A stretch of DNA of 64,000 bases from Bacillota bacterium (GTDB lineage Bacteria > Bacillota > Clostridia > Acetivibrionales > DTU013): NCBI GenBank assembly GCA_023409735.1, contig JAEYRB010000027.1:1-64000 (forward strand), read 5' to 3'. The position numbers and the translations under genes are program-made. Position 1 is the first letter of the stretch, and each line of letters begins with the position of its first letter. Positions 34,049-43,515 of this stretch are shown here, in pieces. The notes under the pieces are model-generated. The model was not told where the DNA came from and did not search any database. It worked only from the letters and a program-made list of their open reading frames with translations.

Positions 34049-35461
34049 ATGGAAAGTATACTTATTATTTGTATTTTAGTGCCTCTGTTGGGTGCTTGTA
34101 TAATTCCCTTATTGGGCAAGATAAACAAAAAGTTAAGAAACACAACGGCGCTGGCTTTCGTAGTCAGCGCATTTATATGTGCTGTTGTTGCCCTAACCTA
34201 TGTCCTCAAGGGTACGCCTCTTTCTTTGCACTTCGAGCTTCCTCTTGGCTTAAGCTTTGGTTTTAATGCTGATGCTGTTGCCGTGTTCATGGCAATGACT
34301 GCATCCATGGTTGCTTCGTTTATAGTTCTCTACTCCTTCGGGTATATGAAGGAATATGAAAATCTGAATGAATATTATATGATGGTCTGTCTGTTTATAG
34401 GTGCAATGATGGGGCTGGTTTTTTCGACAAACCTCATATTCATATATGTATTCTGGGAGATCTCCGCTATATGCTGCTGGAGACTGATTGGCTTCTATCG
34501 TGAGGATATCACGACGCTTCGTGCGAATAAGGCTTTCATGATAACTGTGGCAGGCGCGCTTATTATGTTCATAGGCTTCATGGGTATATACGGCCAGACG
34601 GGGACCTTTGATCTATACTACATGAAGGGTGGGCAAATACCATCATGGACGGCAGTAATGGTGCTTTTTGGAATTTTGTCCAAATCAGCAACCTTTCCTC
34701 TTCACAGCTGGCTGCCGGATGCCGGTGTAGCACCTTCTCCCGTAACATCACTTCTTCATGCGGCTGTACTTGTTAAGATCGGCGTTTATGTATATGCAAG
34801 ACTCTTTATTATAAGTTTTGACATAAACCGGGCATTTACCATTGCTGTCCCGGTCATTGCGGCAGTTAGTGCGCTAATTAGTGCAGGTGCGGCTCTTAGG
34901 TCAAATGATATAAAGCGTGTGCTTGCCTATTCTACAATAAGCCAGCTTGCGTTCATACTTTTGGGTTTGTCTTGCGGCAATGAAACAGGTGCTGTAGGCG
35001 GGCTGATATACATATTGATGCACAGTGTGGCAAAGGCGGGACTATTCCTTTGTGCAGGTATTGTAGAGCATAACATACACACAAAAGACATAACAAAAAT
35101 GGGTGGGTTGTATAAGCAAATGCCTGTTACGGCTGCTGCGTTTATACTTTGCGCCTTTTCTATAATGGGGATACCTCCCTTCGGTGGCTTTTTCGCAAAG
35201 CATCTTGTTATCGAGGGTATTGTTTCAACAGGAAACATTGCACTTGGAGCTGTTTTCATGGTGGGTGCGGTAATGACAGTAATGTATCTTGTGCGTCTGT
35301 TTGCGAAAGTATTTCTTGGGCAGCAGTCTTTTACTGATAAGAAAGAAGGAACGCCTGTTATGCTAGTTTCAGTAGTCATTCTTGCTGTGCTCTCAATTGC
35401 CGGTGGCATATTTATAAACCTGCCGTTAGAGCTTGCGTCTCTGATAGGGGGGTGTATGTAG
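34049..35461 (+). CDS. Group 4 [NiFe] hydrogenase, proton-antiporter-like subunit (NuoL/HyfB-like)
   Basis: A 470-residue integral membrane protein with about fourteen helices of the complex I/Mrp antiporter family. Channel residues expected for ion pumping are present: a Glu in YVFWEISAICCW (helix 5 region, near 136) and a Lys in LSKSATFPLHSWLPDA (near 220), followed by further helices with Lys and His. The ATG at 34049 is used; AAGGTGGG precedes it at about ten bases, and an in-frame TTG lies at 34043. It is the first structural gene of the hydrogenase operon, one base before the next antiporter-like gene. Similarity is closest to NuoL/HyfB types by eye. Confidence 0.85.
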   Translation: MESILIICILVPLLGACIIPLLGKINKKLRNTTALAFVVSAFICAVVALTYVLKGTPLSLHFELPLGLSFGFNADAVAVFMAMTASMVASFIVLYSFGYMKEYENLNEYYMMVCLFIGAMMGLVFSTNLIFIYVFWEISAICCWRLIGFYREDITTLRANKAFMITVAGALIMFIGFMGIYGQTGTFDLYYMKGGQIPSWTAVMVLFGILSKSATFPLHSWLPDAGVAPSPVTSLLHAAVLVKIGVYVYARLFIISFDINRAFTIAVPVIAAVSALISAGAALRSNDIKRVLAYSTISQLAFILLGLSCGNETGAVGGLIYILMHSVAKAGLFLCAGIVEHNIHTKDITKMGGLYKQMPVTAAAFILCAFSIMGIPPFGGFFAKHLVIEGIVSTGNIALGAVFMVGAVMTVMYLVRLFAKVFLGQQSFTDKKEGTPVMLVSVVILAVLSIAGGIFINLPLELASLIGGCM

Positions 35462-35462
35462 A

Positions 35463-37316
35463 ATGCTTGGTTCAATTGGAGCGCTTTTAAGCGAAGGCGC
35501 GAATATAGTTTGGTTCATGATAGTATTGCCTGTCGTATGTGGTGTGGTTTGCTGGGTATTAAGAAGGAGTCATATTATTAAGACGTCTGTAGCTGTCATA
35601 TACTCTGTTATAAATCTGCTGCTTGCACTGGGTACTCATCAATCCGAAGGCTTTTATATAACTTTTCCGTTTGCATCCTTTGGGATGGATATGGCAGTCA
35701 GTACCATTGGACTTCCGTCAATTTTCCTGGTGTTTACAGCGACGGCATTCCTGATTGCTGCATTATATAGCGGACCCGTTCTGAAGGGAAGGAATTACTC
35801 CGGTATTTTCAGCCTTTACATGTATATCGGTCTTGCAATGACAAACGGGGCGATACTTTCTGACAATTTGAATATGATGCTGTTCTTCTTTGAAGGACTT
35901 TTATGTATACTCTTTGGAATGCTTTTGCTGAAGGATAAGAGGCAGCCTGCCGTGGCAATAAAGGCGATAGTCACGTCAGCCATTGCAATTCTTATGCTTA
36001 TGTTTGGCGTAATTGTGACAGTACATAACGCACATACTCCGTTTATGGCGGATATTTCCGTGGAAAGTGGCACATGGGTCGGATTCATATGCATGATACT
36101 TGGAGCGGCAGGCATGATGGGCGTAATGCCCTTTCATAGCTGGATCCCCGATGCATCAGAGGATTCTCCGTCAGCGTTTATGGTTGCTTTTCCGATGGCC
36201 TTGCAAAGGCTCCTTGGGATGTATCTTGTAATACGTATTGTAAAAGATGTTTACAAGCTTCAGACGGGAAGTGCCATGAGCACTGTAGTCATAGTGCTTG
36301 GAATTATTACGGTCATTTTTGCCGGTGCTATGGCATTGATACAGAAGGACACAAAAAGGATGCTTTCATATTGTGCCATAAGCCAAAGCGGACTGATGCT
36401 TTTGGGCGTGGGAACTGCACTTCCTGCAGGTATTGCAGGCGGAACACTACAGATGCTTGTCTCAGGTGCAGCTCTTATGTGTTTATTCATGATTACAGAA
36501 AATATTAAAGAGTGTACAGGTACAGCTAATCTTGATAAAACTGACGCTATTGCTAAAGGCATGCCTGTTTCGGCTGTATGCTTTGCAGTATGTGGTCTTA
36601 CCATAGCGGGTGTGCCGCCGTTTGGTATATTTTTCTCAGGTGCAATGATTTACACAGCAGCCTCAGAAATAAGCGCAGCTATATATGCAGCTGCATTCTT
36701 AAATGCATTTATAGTGGCTGTTTACATGCTAAAAGCATGGCGTTCTATTTTTACCGGAAAAGAGAAGCAGATGTCTGATAAAAAGGGCAAGGCGGAGCTA
36801 AGCATCGGAGTACTTATTCCTGTGGCAGTTACGGCTATGGTATGTCTGGCGCTGGGAATTGCAGGCCCGGGACTTGTTAAAGGTGTTCTTTACCCGGCAC
36901 TTGGTTACACTGATCAGAATGGGTCACATTATCCTGTGCTGCTTCTCATACTTGCTGCCGCGTTAGTTCTTGCTGTTTTGGATCATGTTTGGGGTTTCAG
37001 AAGCTCCGGCAGTTCAAGCGGCTCAACAGACCATATACGCAATTTGCCTGTTCTCAAGAGTATTTTCAATGCAGCTGAAAAGAAACAGCTTGACCCATAT
37101 AACTGGTTTACTGGTGCAGCAAAAATGTTCGGTGATGTATGTGTAAACATTGAAAAGGGAGTGAGCTGGTTTTATGACGTTGGGCTGGTTGGCCTGGCTA
37201 AGGGCGCAGGAGGCTTGCTGCAGCGCATAAATGACGGAAGCCTGTCACGCTATCTGCTTGCCGCAATTGGAGGCGTTGTCGGAATAGCGATCATATTTAT
37301 GATAGTTCTTTTGTAG
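35463..37316 (+). CDS. Group 4 [NiFe] hydrogenase, second antiporter-like subunit (617 residues)
   Basis: This is the second of three antiporter-like membrane subunits. The core resembles the others (FFFEGLLCILFGML with the key Glu, MPFHSWIPDASEDSPS, and IQKDTKRMLSYCAISQSG). After about residue 430 there is an extended C-terminal region of some 190 residues with a soluble loop (residues 510-580) and a final transmembrane helix ending FMIVLL. In NuoL such an extension carries the lateral helix; here the loop and terminal helix could play a comparable clamping role, which is inference. The gene begins one base after the previous stop. Confidence 0.83.
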   Translation: MLGSIGALLSEGANIVWFMIVLPVVCGVVCWVLRRSHIIKTSVAVIYSVINLLLALGTHQSEGFYITFPFASFGMDMAVSTIGLPSIFLVFTATAFLIAALYSGPVLKGRNYSGIFSLYMYIGLAMTNGAILSDNLNMMLFFFEGLLCILFGMLLLKDKRQPAVAIKAIVTSAIAILMLMFGVIVTVHNAHTPFMADISVESGTWVGFICMILGAAGMMGVMPFHSWIPDASEDSPSAFMVAFPMALQRLLGMYLVIRIVKDVYKLQTGSAMSTVVIVLGIITVIFAGAMALIQKDTKRMLSYCAISQSGLMLLGVGTALPAGIAGGTLQMLVSGAALMCLFMITENIKECTGTANLDKTDAIAKGMPVSAVCFAVCGLTIAGVPPFGIFFSGAMIYTAASEISAAIYAAAFLNAFIVAVYMLKAWRSIFTGKEKQMSDKKGKAELSIGVLIPVAVTAMVCLALGIAGPGLVKGVLYPALGYTDQNGSHYPVLLLILAAALVLAVLDHVWGFRSSGSSSGSTDHIRNLPVLKSIFNAAEKKQLDPYNWFTGAAKMFGDVCVNIEKGVSWFYDVGLVGLAKGAGGLLQRINDGSLSRYLLAAIGGVVGIAIIFMIVLL

Positions 37317-37332
37317 GGGAGGGAGCACCAAT

Positions 37333-38796
37333 ATGCAGCTAATATCAGTAATTACTGTTTTATTTTTTGTAGTGCCGTTTTTAGTTATATTGTTAAATAA
37401 TCTGCTTTCTAAGAAAACATCTAAAAAAATATGCCTTTATATGGCAGGCGCGGCCGCAATCATACAGATTGCCGCTTCAGTTGTGGATTTTTTCCTCATC
37501 CCTGCTTCTAAAATACATGCCTATGATTTTTCTTTGCTTTGGAATCTGAAAAGTGCAGATTCCGAACGCTTTTCATTAAATTCTTTATCGTTAGTTATTC
37601 TTTTCTGTATCGGAATGGTTACATTTGTGTCGGTTTTGATTGCCAACAGGACGATAGAGAAAAAACGTACGGTATTTGTCAACCTTCTAATGACACTTCT
37701 TTTGGGAATGAATGGAATGCTGGTGGTAACTGACCTCTTTTCACTTTATGTATTTATGGAAATAGTAGGACTTTCAAGCTTTATTCTCATTGCAATGTTC
37801 AAAACCGAGACAGGGCTTGAGGGCTCTTTTAAATACCTCGTAATGTCTGTACTTGCCGGTATATTTATATTGACAGGCCTTTCGTTTGTTTTCATGCAGA
37901 CCGGAAGCCTGAGGTTCCAGGATATTAATAGCGGAATACTGGACAGCTTAAGCGGCTCTCAATCGGTGCTCACATATGCCGCATTTATACTTTTACTGGC
38001 CGGTTTCTCTATAAAAACAGGTGCCGTTCCGTTCCACAGCTGGCTGCCTGATGCCCACCAAAGTGCTAATACAGCAGTGTCTATACTCCTTAGCGGAATT
38101 GTTATTAAGGTAGCCGGTGTTTATGGACTAGTTGTAGTAACCGGTCTTTTTAAGGGGGTCCCGGCTATAAGCATTACACTTGCTGTAATGGGCATCGTTT
38201 CAATTGTAACAGGTGCGCTATTTGCGCTTAAACAGGATCATTTCAAACGTATAGCTGCATACTCAAGTGTCAGTCAGATGGGTTATATCCTTTTGGGAAT
38301 CAGCACGGGAAGTACCCTCGGACTTCTTGGAGCAGTGGTACATATTTTCAATCACGCAACCTTTAAAAGCACACTGTTCTCAAATGCTGCAGCACTGCAT
38401 GAGCAGGCTGGAACGCTGGATATAAATGAAATGGGAGGCCTTCAAAGCAGAATGCCTGTGACGGGTTTCTCATCAATAGCAGCATTTTTGTCAACGACAG
38501 GTATTCCGCCCTTTGCCGGTTTTTGGAGCAAGCTGCTGATAATTATGGCACTTTGGAATAATAATTTTCAGGTTGCTGCAGGAATCGCACTATTTGCAAG
38601 TATATTTACAGCCGCGTATTTTCTTAGGCTGCAAAGAAAGGTGTTCTTTGGAAAGCTACCTGATAAGTACAAGGAGCTCAAGGAAGTGGGCGGCAGTATA
38701 AAATTTGCTGAGATACTGCTCACCGGTGTAAATATCGCAACGGGAGTAGCATTCCCGCTGGCACTTATATATCTTAAGGGAAGAGGAATCATTTAA
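37333..38796 (+). CDS. Group 4 [NiFe] hydrogenase, third antiporter-like subunit (MrpD/NuoN-like)
   Basis: This 487-residue polytopic protein has the conserved Glu in LYVFMEIVGLSS (near 138), the Lys and His in IKTGAVPFHSWLPDAHQSAN (near 230) and KQDHFKRIAAYSSVSQMG, a classic antiporter-family helix junction. It is nearest to MrpD and NuoN by pattern. GGGGAGGG precedes the ATG. With the two preceding genes it gives three potential ion channels, the same number as NuoL, M and N. Confidence 0.85.
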   Translation: MQLISVITVLFFVVPFLVILLNNLLSKKTSKKICLYMAGAAAIIQIAASVVDFFLIPASKIHAYDFSLLWNLKSADSERFSLNSLSLVILFCIGMVTFVSVLIANRTIEKKRTVFVNLLMTLLLGMNGMLVVTDLFSLYVFMEIVGLSSFILIAMFKTETGLEGSFKYLVMSVLAGIFILTGLSFVFMQTGSLRFQDINSGILDSLSGSQSVLTYAAFILLLAGFSIKTGAVPFHSWLPDAHQSANTAVSILLSGIVIKVAGVYGLVVVTGLFKGVPAISITLAVMGIVSIVTGALFALKQDHFKRIAAYSSVSQMGYILLGISTGSTLGLLGAVVHIFNHATFKSTLFSNAAALHEQAGTLDINEMGGLQSRMPVTGFSSIAAFLSTTGIPPFAGFWSKLLIIMALWNNNFQVAAGIALFASIFTAAYFLRLQRKVFFGKLPDKYKELKEVGGSIKFAEILLTGVNIATGVAFPLALIYLKGRGII

Positions 38797-38848
38797 TGTA
38801 TACATTATTAACAGGCAATACGCGATGCTTAGAAGGAGGTAATCGGCT

Positions 38849-39346
38849 GTGGAAGCTATAGTATATATTTGTACAGGTGCAATGCTTATATTTGCTATTT
38901 TAGCTGTTATGCTCCGAAGTGTCTTGAAATCGGCTATATCATTGGCACTGGCAAGTGCTTCACTAGGTGTTTTGATGTATACCCTTGGAGCGGTCTGGAC
39001 AGCCTTGTTTGAGATATCAGTATGTTCCGGACTGGTTACTGTAATATTTATAAGCTCTATCAGCTTATCAAACACTGATAAAAGCGAACTTGGAAAGCTT
39101 TACGAGGATAAGGAACGCATGTCCCTGCTGCCGGTGATCCTGATCGCAGGCGGTATATTCCTGACAGCTGCCGCAGCGCTGCATTGGTTTTCACTGCCTG
39201 CTCCGGTACCTGCTGTAACGGCAGCAAATGACTTCATGGAAATACTGTGGAATAACCGCCAGGGTGATATTTGGGGGCAGATGATCGTGGTAATAACAGG
39301 ATCAATTGCGGTCGTCGCTTTGTTTAAGGAGCGTGATTTGTTGTGA
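38849..39346 (+). CDS. Hydrogenase membrane subunit, NuoJ-like
   Basis: This 165-residue membrane protein has four or five helices. The first three (IYICTGAMLIFAILAVML, AISLALASASLGVLMYTL, FEISVCSGLVTVIFISS) match the NuoJ/ND6 pattern, including the helix 3 region that forms the pi-bulge in complex I. The start is GTG at 38849 with AAGGAGGT eight bases upstream. It overlaps the next gene by four bases, the same JK pairing seen in nuo operons. A final helix (QMIVVITGSIAVVALF) ends the protein. Confidence 0.75.
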   Translation: MEAIVYICTGAMLIFAILAVMLRSVLKSAISLALASASLGVLMYTLGAVWTALFEISVCSGLVTVIFISSISLSNTDKSELGKLYEDKERMSLLPVILIAGGIFLTAAAALHWFSLPAPVPAVTAANDFMEILWNNRQGDIWGQMIVVITGSIAVVALFKERDLL

Positions 39347-39657
39347 AAATGCCAGATATGGAGATTATTATGCTCATTGCCGGTCTATTGATGATAATAG
39401 CCGGATGCTACTGCCTTATAAGGACATATCATATGCTTAAGATCATAATAGGTATTGAAGTGGCCATGAAGGCAGTTACAATGTTCATCATGCTTGCAGG
39501 ATATATAAATGGCAGGATGGGCCTGGCTCAGACGTTTATAATTACCGTAATCGTAATTGAGGTGGTTGTTGCTGTTGTCGCCGCAGGCCTGGCAATAAAT
39601 CTTTACAAAAAGTATGGAAGCATGGATGTGCGAAATTTAAGAAAACTTAAGGGATAG
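39343..39657 (+). CDS. Hydrogenase membrane subunit, NuoK/MrpC-like
   Basis: A 104-residue protein with three helices of the NuoK/ND4L/MrpC family. The middle helix segment IIGIEVAMKAVTMFIML contains the conserved Glu expected in this subunit, and the third helix segment VIVIEVVVAVVAAGLAI contains the second Glu. These residues form part of the E-channel connecting the active site to the antiporter-like subunits. The start is GTG at 39343 with AAGGAG ten bases upstream. Confidence 0.85.
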   Translation: MKMPDMEIIMLIAGLLMIIAGCYCLIRTYHMLKIIIGIEVAMKAVTMFIMLAGYINGRMGLAQTFIITVIVIEVVVAVVAAGLAINLYKKYGSMDVRNLRKLKG

Positions 39658-39668
39658 AAGGTTTAAAC

Positions 39669-39989
39669 ATGGATAGCTTGATATTTGCACCACCAATTGT
39701 TTTTATAATATTAGTTGTAATATTCCTGGCAGGCTCAAGGAGTCTGTCACGTTACTCCCATACTAGTAAAAGGGACGGGCAGGGATTGGATTCCTATGCG
39801 TGCGGACAGCGCAACATACAGGATTATGTTAATCCTGACTACAGCGAGTTTTTCCCGTTTGCATTTTTCTTTACAATTATGCATGTGCTGGTGCTGGTAA
39901 TAGCCACTGCACCATATGATGCACCTGTTTTACCTATAGTGTTTGTATTAACCGGAATTCTTTCTATGGTAATAATTTTTAAGAGGTGA
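39669..39989 (+). CDS. Hydrogenase membrane subunit, NuoA-like
   Basis: A 106-residue protein with three helices. After the first helix comes a polar loop with GLDSYACGQ, resembling the NuoA/ND3 loop motif (Pro-Tyr-Glu-Cys-Gly). This is followed by FFPFAFFFTIMHVLVLVIAT, which fits the second NuoA helix, and a third helix at the C-terminus. In complex I this loop lines the quinone-site region and its Cys is conformationally sensitive. NuoA homologues are not part of Ech, Hyc or Mbh hydrogenases as I know them, so its presence here is notable. Assignment rests on the loop, topology and position before the NuoB-like gene. Confidence 0.65.
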   Translation: MDSLIFAPPIVFIILVVIFLAGSRSLSRYSHTSKRDGQGLDSYACGQRNIQDYVNPDYSEFFPFAFFFTIMHVLVLVIATAPYDAPVLPIVFVLTGILSMVIIFKR

Positions 39990-39996
39990 TATTTCT

Positions 39997-40455
39997 TTGG
40001 GTCTTATACAAAAAGCAATTGACTGGGGGACAAGAAAGTCGCCTTGGATCATACATTTTAATGCAGGAGCGTGCAATGGCTGTGATATTGAGACCATAGA
40101 CGCTTTAACGCCCAGATATGACCTGGAGCGGCTTGGAATAGTTCAGCAGGGAAGTCCGCGCCATGCTGATGTACTGGTATGTACAGGTGCTGTTACACTA
40201 CAGACCAAGGATCGTCTGAAGCAGATATACGAGCAGATGCCTGATCCCAAATTTGTTATAGCGGTAGGGACCTGTGCGTGCACAGGTGGAATATTTGACA
40301 ACTGTTACTGTGTTATGGGCGGTATTGACAGTGTTATTCCCGTAGACGCCTATGTACCCGGCTGCGCAGTACGCCCGGAGGCTATTATTGAAGCGGTTGA
40401 TAAGCTTCTTGGTACCCTCAGGCCTACAAAGGGAGGAGACAGCCATAATGAATGA
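39997..40455 (+). CDS. Group 4 [NiFe] hydrogenase small subunit (NuoB-like)
   Basis: This is the electron-transfer subunit, holding the proximal [4Fe-4S] cluster. The 152-residue protein has the cluster ligands Cys26 and Cys29 (ACNGCD), Cys62 (VCTG), Cys93/95 (GTCACTGG) and Cys123 (PGCAVRPE). It is short, with no signal peptide, as in EchC, HycG and NuoB. The start is a TTG at 39997 after AAGAGGTG. It overlaps the NuoC-like gene by eight bases. Confidence 0.93.
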   Translation: MGLIQKAIDWGTRKSPWIIHFNAGACNGCDIETIDALTPRYDLERLGIVQQGSPRHADVLVCTGAVTLQTKDRLKQIYEQMPDPKFVIAVGTCACTGGIFDNCYCVMGGIDSVIPVDAYVPGCAVRPEAIIEAVDKLLGTLRPTKGGDSHNE

Positions 40456-40963
40456 ACAAATGATAGTTGACAGACTTTGTGAGAAATTTGCATTTATGAA
40501 GGATAAGGTTTTTGTTCAGAGACAAAAACGCATAATGACCACGTTCCTTGAGAAGCACGAGTTCCGTGAGGTGCTGCATTATCTTCATGATGAGCTGGGC
40601 TTTTGTAAGGCGCATCATGTGGTCGGAACTGACGAAGGCTCTGATCTTGGCTTTATCTACCTCTTTTCCAATAGCGAAGGAGTTATTTTTGCGCTTAAGG
40701 AAAAGGCACCAAAATCTGATCCCAAAATAGATACTCTCACAGACATGTATCCCTCACTGCTTCTGCATGAGCGTGAGCTTATAGACCTTTTTGGAGCGCA
40801 GGTTGAGGGTATTGAGGATGGACCGAACTATCCGCTGCCTGATGGATGGCCAAAGGGAAATTACCCCATGCGTAAGGAATGGAAGCCTGAATATTTTGAT
40901 AAGAATACCATGACATATAATCCTCCTGTGGATGGATCAAGCAAGGAGGTCGAGGGCAAATGA
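40448..40963 (+). CDS. Hydrogenase subunit, NuoC-like (30 kDa family)
   Basis: A 171-residue soluble subunit matching the 30 kDa complex I subunit family; the signature is YPSLLLHERELIDLFGAQVEG near residues 100-120, followed by PNYPLPDGWPKGNYP. It bridges the small and large subunits. The start ATG at 40448 is preceded by GGGAGGAG; the open frame extends upstream inside the small-subunit gene but that is an overlap artefact. It ends four bases into the large-subunit gene. Confidence 0.9.
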   Translation: MNEQMIVDRLCEKFAFMKDKVFVQRQKRIMTTFLEKHEFREVLHYLHDELGFCKAHHVVGTDEGSDLGFIYLFSNSEGVIFALKEKAPKSDPKIDTLTDMYPSLLLHERELIDLFGAQVEGIEDGPNYPLPDGWPKGNYPMRKEWKPEYFDKNTMTYNPPVDGSSKEVEGK

Positions 40964-42207
40964 GTGATAACAGCAATGCAGGAAAGAACAGAGTAGTAAT
41001 ACCAATAGGCCCACAGCACCCGTCACTTAAGGAGCCGGGCTGTTTTACCATTACTCTTGAAGGTGAGAGGGTAGTCAATACAGTAGTTGGTGTGGGATAT
41101 AACCACCGTGGACTCGAGAAGGCTTGTGAAAGCAGAACCTACATTCAGGATCTTTATATTATAGAACGAGTTTGCGGAATATGCTCTCATACTCACAGCA
41201 CTGCGTTCTGTCAGGGCGTAGAGGAGCTTGCAGGGCTGAAGATACCTCAGCGTGCCTCTTATATACGTGTTATCGTTGGCGAGCTTGAAAGGCTTCACAG
41301 CCATTTGCTGTGGCTGGGAGTTGCAGGTCATGAGATAGGCTTTGACACTTTGTTTATGTATACATGGCGTGACAGAGAAAAGGTTCTTGATATTCTGGCA
41401 GAGGTATGCGGCAACAGGGTAAACTATGGAATCAATTCAATTGGCGGTGTCAGGAGAGACCTGGATAGTGATATGCTTGAAGGTATATTAAAGACAGCAG
41501 ACATTCTCGAGGAGCAGGTAAAATATTATCTGGAGCTTGCACAGAACGAGCCGACACTTGCAGCAAGACTTTCAGGTATAGGAAAGCTTTCAAAGGAAGA
41601 TGCAGTCAGATTTGGAGCAGTAGGGCCTGTTGCCCGTGCAGCAGGTATAATGGATGATGTCCGTGTTATTGAACCCTATGCTTCATATGGAGAAATACCT
41701 GTAAAGCCTGTGACAGATACGCATGCAGATGTTTTTGGGAGAACTGTTGTCCGTATACTTGAAATGTTTGAGAGCCTTAATATCATTCGTTTCTCTATTA
41801 AGAATCTGCCTGATGGAGATATATCTGTAAAGGCCCCGAGGCGTGTTCCTGCAGGTGAGGTTATAAGCAGGACCGAGGCACCGCGGGGAGAGGATATCCA
41901 CTACATCAGGTCCAATGGAACAGACAAGCCGGATAGGGTAAGGGTAAGAGCGCCTTCGGAGGCGAACTGGCATGGTATGAATCACATGCTTAAGGGTCAG
42001 TATCTTGCTGATGTTCCAATTACCATTGCTGCTATAGATCCATGCTATTCCTGTACGGACAGAGCAATCGTTATTGCTTCGGAAAGCGGAACAAGTGTGA
42101 CCGGCTGGCAGGATATAAGGCAATATAGTATAGATTGGTACAAAAAGCAAGGCATTGATGTAGCAGCCATAAAAATACCGGATAAGAAAATAATTATTAA
42201 TATGTAA
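40960..42207 (+). CDS. Group 4 [NiFe] hydrogenase catalytic large subunit (NuoD-like)
   Basis: This subunit carries the Ni-Fe active site that makes or oxidises H2. The 415-residue protein has both nickel-binding motifs: RVCGICSHTH with Cys72 and Cys75, and DPCYSCTDR with Cys362 and Cys365. All four ligand cysteines are present, so this is a true hydrogenase and not a Nuo or Ehr-type protein. After the second motif about 45 residues remain (AIVIASESG onwards), a tail that the maturation protease at 43515 would presumably remove. AAGGAGG precedes the ATG. The electron donor is probably ferredoxin, since no NADH- or formate-oxidising module is encoded nearby. Confidence 0.95.
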   Translation: MSDNSNAGKNRVVIPIGPQHPSLKEPGCFTITLEGERVVNTVVGVGYNHRGLEKACESRTYIQDLYIIERVCGICSHTHSTAFCQGVEELAGLKIPQRASYIRVIVGELERLHSHLLWLGVAGHEIGFDTLFMYTWRDREKVLDILAEVCGNRVNYGINSIGGVRRDLDSDMLEGILKTADILEEQVKYYLELAQNEPTLAARLSGIGKLSKEDAVRFGAVGPVARAAGIMDDVRVIEPYASYGEIPVKPVTDTHADVFGRTVVRILEMFESLNIIRFSIKNLPDGDISVKAPRRVPAGEVISRTEAPRGEDIHYIRSNGTDKPDRVRVRAPSEANWHGMNHMLKGQYLADVPITIAAIDPCYSCTDRAIVIASESGTSVTGWQDIRQYSIDWYKKQGIDVAAIKIPDKKIIINM

Positions 42208-42217
42208 GAGGCTCAAT

Positions 42218-43156
42218 ATGTTTTTAGCAATTATAAAAATACTTATATTCCCAGGTTTTCTGTTTCTATCTGTATACAGTATGATATTTGAGTATCTGGA
42301 TAGAAATATATATGCAAGACTGCAAAACCGTGTAGGACCACCATGGTACCAACCGCTTGCTGACTTTTTAAAGCTGATAGGCAAGGAAATGATAATTCCG
42401 TCCAATGCAAATTCTGGAATGTTCACAGTGCTGCCTGTTGTATCATTAGCAGCAGTTGCATCTGCATTTGTATATGTACCGGTATTTGGCAGCAGGGCGA
42501 GCTTTTCCTTTGAGGGGGATCTCATAATTGTGCTCTACCTTATGGCGATTCCAACGTTGTCGCTTTTCCTGGCAGGCTGGTATTCCAGAGGAGTATACTC
42601 AACAATAGGCTCAGTAAGGGCGTTGACACAGATGTTTGCTTATGAGGTGCCTCTTTTCATGGCGCTGCTTTCACCCTCGTTGATAGCCTCAACATGGTCA
42701 ATTACTGAGATGGCCGCATTTTACTCACAGCATGTACCGTATATATTATTAAATATTCCTGCATTTTTTGTTGTGCTTGTAGCAGGACAGGGGAAGCTGG
42801 AGCGTGCACCGTTTGATTCACCTGAAGCAGAGACAGAGGTCGTTTCAGGTGCATTAGTAGAGTATGGAGGAAGGCTGCTGGCAATATTCAAGATGTCCAT
42901 GGACTGTGAACTTGTTTTGGTTGCATCTTTGATATCGGCAATATTTTTACCGTTTATGACTAACATTGTTGTAGTAGACTTCCTGCTATACATTGTAAAA
43001 ACGGTTGCTGTACTCGTATTTCTAGCTGTAATGCGTTCAGCTATGGCAAGACTCAGGACTGACCAAATGGTGGGCTTTTGCTGGAAGTACCTGACTCCGA
43101 TAGCAGTACTGCAGGTTATTTTAAACCTTATTATTAGGAGCGTATTAGTATTATGA
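42218..43156 (+). CDS. Hydrogenase membrane subunit, NuoH-like
   Basis: A 312-residue protein with about eight helices of the NuoH/EchB/HycD family, which anchors the hydrophilic module and holds the start of the proton path. Signatures are NRVGPPWYQPLADFLKLIGKE near residues 34-54, EVPLFMALLSP near 145 and FDSPEAETEVVSGALVEYGG near 200-220, with conserved Glu residues. AAGAGG precedes the ATG. It overlaps the ferredoxin-like gene by four bases. Confidence 0.92.
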   Translation: MFLAIIKILIFPGFLFLSVYSMIFEYLDRNIYARLQNRVGPPWYQPLADFLKLIGKEMIIPSNANSGMFTVLPVVSLAAVASAFVYVPVFGSRASFSFEGDLIIVLYLMAIPTLSLFLAGWYSRGVYSTIGSVRALTQMFAYEVPLFMALLSPSLIASTWSITEMAAFYSQHVPYILLNIPAFFVVLVAGQGKLERAPFDSPEAETEVVSGALVEYGGRLLAIFKMSMDCELVLVASLISAIFLPFMTNIVVVDFLLYIVKTVAVLVFLAVMRSAMARLRTDQMVGFCWKYLTPIAVLQVILNLIIRSVLVL

Positions 43157-43515
43157 TGAAGAAGCGTCCGGGAGTAATTACACAAATGACAGTCAGGCAG
43201 TTTTTCAAAAAGCCTGCTACAATTGCTTATCCTAAAGGCGATTTAGATATTTCAGATAAATATAGAGGAAAGATTTTATATGATCCCACAAATTGTACTG
43301 GCTGCGGGCTTTGTATGAGAGATTGTCCTGCCGGTGCCATAACGATAGTAAATGAAGGGACAAAGGAAGATAAAAAGATGAAGGCTGTGCTTAATGTAGG
43401 ACATTGTATTTTCTGCTGCCAGTGCGTGGATTCCTGCATGAAGAAGTGTATCTCTTTCAGTCAGGATATTGGACTTTCCAGTCTTAACAAGGATGATTTG
43501 ACAAAGAGGCTCTGA
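43153..43515 (+). CDS. Hydrogenase polyferredoxin subunit, NuoI-like
   Basis: A 120-residue protein with two [4Fe-4S] binding motifs: Cys48, 51, 54 and 58, and Cys85, 88, 91 and 95 (CIFCCQC, with an extra Cys). It passes electrons from the external donor to the small subunit. Its length and two-cluster content match NuoI, HycF and EchF. The gene starts within the NuoH-like stop and its own stop shares a base with the protease start. Confidence 0.9.
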   Translation: MMKKRPGVITQMTVRQFFKKPATIAYPKGDLDISDKYRGKILYDPTNCTGCGLCMRDCPAGAITIVNEGTKEDKKMKAVLNVGHCIFCCQCVDSCMKKCISFSQDIGLSSLNKDDLTKRL